From assembly GCF_020536995.1 (NCBI RefSeq), contig NC_068359.1:88787829-88851828 (forward strand): a DNA stretch of 64,000 bases, read 5' to 3'. Each line of letters opens with the position of its first letter. The first letter of the stretch is position 1. Origin of the DNA: Dreissena polymorpha. Lineage: Eukaryota > Mollusca > Bivalvia > Myida > Dreissenidae. Of this stretch, positions 60,249 through 64,000 are shown in pieces. The notes under the pieces are model-generated. The model saw nothing but the letters and a program-made list of their open reading frames with translations. It searched no databases and was not told the DNA's origin. The position numbers and the translations under genes are program-made.

Positions 60249-63110
60249 TGAAACACTCATTATACTGTTTTAAAGTGGAACTTATTAAAGCAAATATCAG
60301 ATGTATACGTATATTTGAAAACGTTTAGTTTTGTCCTAATCTATTGATCCAACGTGGAACAGAAATTGAAACATTTTGCTACGCACTGCATTTGAAATCG
60401 AATCAGAATACAAATAACACAAATAAATCAATGTAAGTGCTTCTTAGAGAGCAGACTGTATAACCAAATGCGGGTATCCGTAACGCATAATTAGCATTAT
60501 AGTCTTAACATTTATAAACAAGAGGGTCAGGAAGAACGAAGATCGTTCACCAGTGTAATGTATGGGTGAATTGATTTCCAAGTTGTTTAAAACATCATTA
60601 ACCGTGCGCCTCGATAATGTTGTTTTTATACCGAAAAGGAAAGATTGTACAAAATGTATAAATCAAATGTAAGACCTTTAGAACTTAAAGAATCACAGAA
60701 AACATATTAACAAATATATTTTGCGACCCAAGTACGTCATATGAACAAACTATGAATAGGACCAATGAAACACGTGACACTTTAAAAAAAAACTTTAAGG
60801 TATTGTTTCGCATAAAGATGTACATGTTATCTGGATATGTAAGCGTATATCACTGACGACTACATGATACATTTGATTACAAATACAATATATAGGTTAT
60901 GAGCTTTTCAGTTTAGGTGAAGATATAAAACAATCACATTACAGAGAAAGGGTAACCACCTTGCTGGAGTCGATTGTCAACCTAGGTTCATGCCTTGAAA
61001 CAAATTGGTAAAGGACCAATATATGATTATATATATAATTATATAATCCTCTGGGTTTTGTGGTTGGAGAGAAAAGATTCAGTCTTTTTGCTACTTGTCC
61101 ATTTCAACAATTTGTAAACAAATATATTTATCATGTGTACCATATAGGCATGCTTTGAAGAAATTTGGCAAAGGTCAACTGCATGATTCTGAGAAGTAAA
61201 TACCTAAGCTCTCAACATTGTACATAGGGAAAAAAAGAGAGGTGTTATTCATTTTAAACACAAACATACATAAGTACACGGGCATTATTTGAAAACATAA
61301 AAGTTGACCATTTAACGGTGTTGAAAACCAAATACCAAACATCAGTGCCTTGTAGTGTCAACAAATACAATTGTGGTATAAGTGTTTTTTTAAACAAAAA
61401 TTTACATTAAAATTTATTCCAACATATGTATCTCTTATTCTTTAAGTTTAACAGACTACTTTGTTCTACATTCCTTCCACTTTATATAAATAACGTAAAA
61501 CATGGTACCCCCATGGCGGAGCAAATTTCATCTCTAAGGCAGTTGTGAACGAACATGTTACAAGGCCATATTACGATTTTACAAATACAATCCCAAACAT
61601 CTGACATTGCAGTATCAAATATGATTTTTAAAATTGATTTACTACTGAAAGCCTTACAAAAAAAACTGCTAAGTCGACGTCGCCTTTTTTATTACAGTGG
61701 CGTAATTTGGTAATTACATCTAGGCCTTCAGAATTATGTCTTAGACACAAGATACATCAACAATTTTGAACTAATGGCATAACTTGACCACAACGGTTCA
61801 GGCCCACTATTTGATGTAGGTACGATGATGTTTCAAGTCCGTGCGCATTAATCACGTGCGCAAATAATGCGATCAGTTTTTATAAAAGGCACGTGTATGA
61901 TACTAAAATTATAGAGGGTCACAACACGATATACCGACTATTAAACATCTGTTGTATGGTTTCATAGAATAATATTTACGAAATTTCTTTATCTGATATA
62001 TATTTCAGCTCCGACGACATACACAAATATCGTAGCGGTATGACGGGAACAACTTTAAAAAAGGTGCATTCAAGGTTCGTTCATGTGATGTTATATCACA
62101 TTATATCAACAGTTTAGGAGGAGATGTCGTTTAAAAAAATGTTACCCAGAACGCATATCGCACGACTCACAACGCACGGCGATCATAAAGCGATTCGAAA
62201 AGCTCATGTGCGGTGTTCATTGAAGAACTCAACAATTGAAATTAATGTCACCATATGGATTGTATTATGTAACCATGCATTTCTACATTTTGTGTTGATC
62301 TTACATATGGTCAGTGTACGTTACCCATGACACATATTTTTAAATCACCTGAGCAAAACTATACTATTTTGGAGTTTCAACCAATAGGGGATTCGTATAA
62401 TGAAGTTGCGCCGTTAAATGTGTACATTTTAAGCACACCAGCTTAAACATTACTCCGCGGTTAAAGAGCGCTTGGTTACATCGCTTAAAGATTGCATTAT
62501 CAGACATCGGGCATTCGTGTTCACATTTTAATCGGGATGACACTGTCAGGCGATTTAAAACACCAAGCCGTTTTACTACAACGAATATATATTGCAGCTG
62601 CTAACAACACTGTTAAAACTATAACGAAATTATATACTTAATACAGCTTTTATTTGAAAATTTGTGACTTAACTGTTACGGTTTATCTATATGTGACGTT
62701 TTACTTACATGCATGCTGTAAGGGAAGGGCTAAATGGACATAAACTTCACTGTATTTTTATATAAACCTTTTTTTCTAGAATTGATCACAAAACCATCCC
62801 TATTGAAAACATGAATGCCAAAACGAGGAGCGTATATCGAATATTACCAAATAATAAGTGTCCTTGTAAATATCCAAAATCTATTAAACGGTTATTAGAA
62901 AGGTATAAAAAGACTAGTATACAAAGAAATATGTTTCATCTAGAAAATATCCTAAACTATCAAATGAGCGATGCATTTATAGCAAAATGTCAAACAAACT
63001 AGTTGTACAAAAGATCGCAAATATGTTTTATCAACATCATATATATAAAAGCTAAACAATCAAAGCCTGTGAAGACTGAACTATTAAAATATTGAAGATA
63101 TAGAAGATAT
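60249..63110. other. Intergenic with unassigned short frames
   Basis: Frames at 62124-62330 and 62811-63002 (63 residues, lysine-rich, preceded by TTTTTTTCTAG, a possible acceptor) have no recognised domain. TTTCAG at about 62003-62008 could also be an acceptor. These might be exons of an unrecognised gene, but nothing ties them together. Confidence 0.3.
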
Positions 63111-63244
63111 TTGTTCATGTCAGTGTAAGATCGTATGTTATTTCACGAGTGATCATAGAAAATATATTTTCACAAGTGGCGCATGTCACAAGTGGATCTA
63201 TGATCACGAGAGAAATAACAAATGATCTTACACTGACATGAACA
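63111..63244. repeat. Long imperfect inverted repeat
   Basis: TGTTCATGTCAGTGTAAGATCGTATGTTATTTC.CGAGTGATCATAGA at the left pairs with TCTATGATCACGAGAGAAATAACAAATGATCTTACACTGACATGAACA at the right. The arms are about 48 bp with few mismatches. CACTCGTGATCATAGAATAT recurs near 63362, so the family is repeated locally. Confidence 0.9.
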
Positions 63245-63378
63245 CAATTTCTGTTTCTTTTATTCCCCTTTTTCAAGAAAATAATTAACAGCTGTTTCCC
63301 TTTTGCTGAAAAGTTACCCTTTCTCGGAGTGTGTTAGAATCTGTGAAATGTCGATTTTAATTCACTCGTGATCATAGA

Positions 63379-63391
63379 ATATATATATATA

Positions 63392-63461
<70 letters not shown>
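63379..63461. repeat. (TA)n microsatellite with one interruption
   Basis: About 40 TA units interrupted by ATTTATA near 63393. Confidence 0.97.
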
Positions 63462-63467
<6 letters not shown>

Positions 63468-64000
63468 AATAGGAGTTCGGAAAATGTGTTCTTTTCACCG
63501 ATAAAAATAACATTTTGGTCTTTTCACTGCTGTTCTTTCACTGCCGAAATGTCTTATTTTATCATTAGGTATAAAAGATAAAAATTGTTACCGCTTTTTG
63601 AAGCGTCAAATCGTTTATATGAATAATAGTTAAAGGAATAGTAAACGTATAAGACACCAATTGTGCTATTTAACTGTATGGTCCAAACACTAAAGTTTAA
63701 GAAATAATAAACATACAATTCGAAAAACTATATAAAATTCAAAATGGAATCATGATTATATAATTTAGTAATTTACTACATGGCATAATAAATTATTCTG
63801 TACCGGAGAATACCTGTACAAGTAAGGCGATCTCTGATTATCTGCTTATACTACAATGTTCAAAAATATAGAGATATCACATAACAAAGTGGCTAAGCCA
63901 AAGTTATAATTTCGTATTAGAAATAAGGTATTTATTATTGGTAAACATGCATGCACAAATAAATGATCATGCATTAGGTTTCAAATCTTAATATGTAACA
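63462..64000. other. Intergenic, no gene seen
   Basis: AT-rich and unassigned up to the window end. Confidence 0.4.

Overview
The window is AT-rich, gene-poor, intron-rich animal DNA. Dispersed repeats point to a heterodont bivalve, most likely Dreissena (zebra or quagga mussel). Several families are ones I recognise from Dreissena-type genomes: the ~260 bp MITE with the GAGCCGTGCTCTGTGA end, the MITE bounded by TTAACCATTTATGCC, the CTTTGCATGCTGG repeat, and the GTCCGTCCGTCCG / GGTCAAGGTCATCCTTCAAGG repeat. The species call is inference, not a database result.

Five host genes can be supported. (1) 6102-7937 (+) is a single-exon, 611-residue class A GPCR resembling neuropeptide/FMRFamide-type receptors. 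(2) 12368-14026 (-) is a two-exon, two-finger C2H2 protein whose only intron carries a MITE a few bases from the splice donor. (3) 19425-23919 (+) is a nine-exon type I membrane receptor with an I-set Ig domain, one TM helix and a tyrosine-containing tail with an ITIM-like motif; its last exon has two in-frame acceptors. (4, 5) 41698-43048 (+) and 57199-59481 (+) are small secreted seven-cysteine peptides with the same two-exon, phase-1 structure and the same C-terminal cysteine spacing; a third, decayed member may lie near 47860-47990.

Most of the rest is mobile DNA and its wreckage: tandem arrays (1-1290, 2360-3334), a decayed integrase-core gene (4095-5315, -), MITEs around 8.2-17 kb, a large foldback element (8.85-10.45 kb), a LINE at about 32.65-36.42 kb with a 1,774 bp TIR element nested in it at a TA duplication, scrambled RTE-like LINE fragments (39.1-40.1 and 45.0-47.7 kb) with a 769 bp hAT-like element nested in one of them at a perfect 8 bp duplication, tRNA-derived SINEs, and a nearly full-length Penelope-like element with permuted domains (53.8-57.05 kb, -).

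The most striking object is that Penelope-like element. Its GIY-YIG nuclease lies upstream of the reverse transcriptase, as in the Naiad clade, and three in-frame TGA codons fall where relatives appear to have cysteine. This fits the selenocysteine-encoding Naiads reported from clams and spiders. A 1.6 kb GA/CT block (30.41-31.99 kb) is simple-sequence DNA that switches strand repeatedly and may be partly mis-assembled. No tRNA genes, rRNA genes or CRISPR arrays were found.
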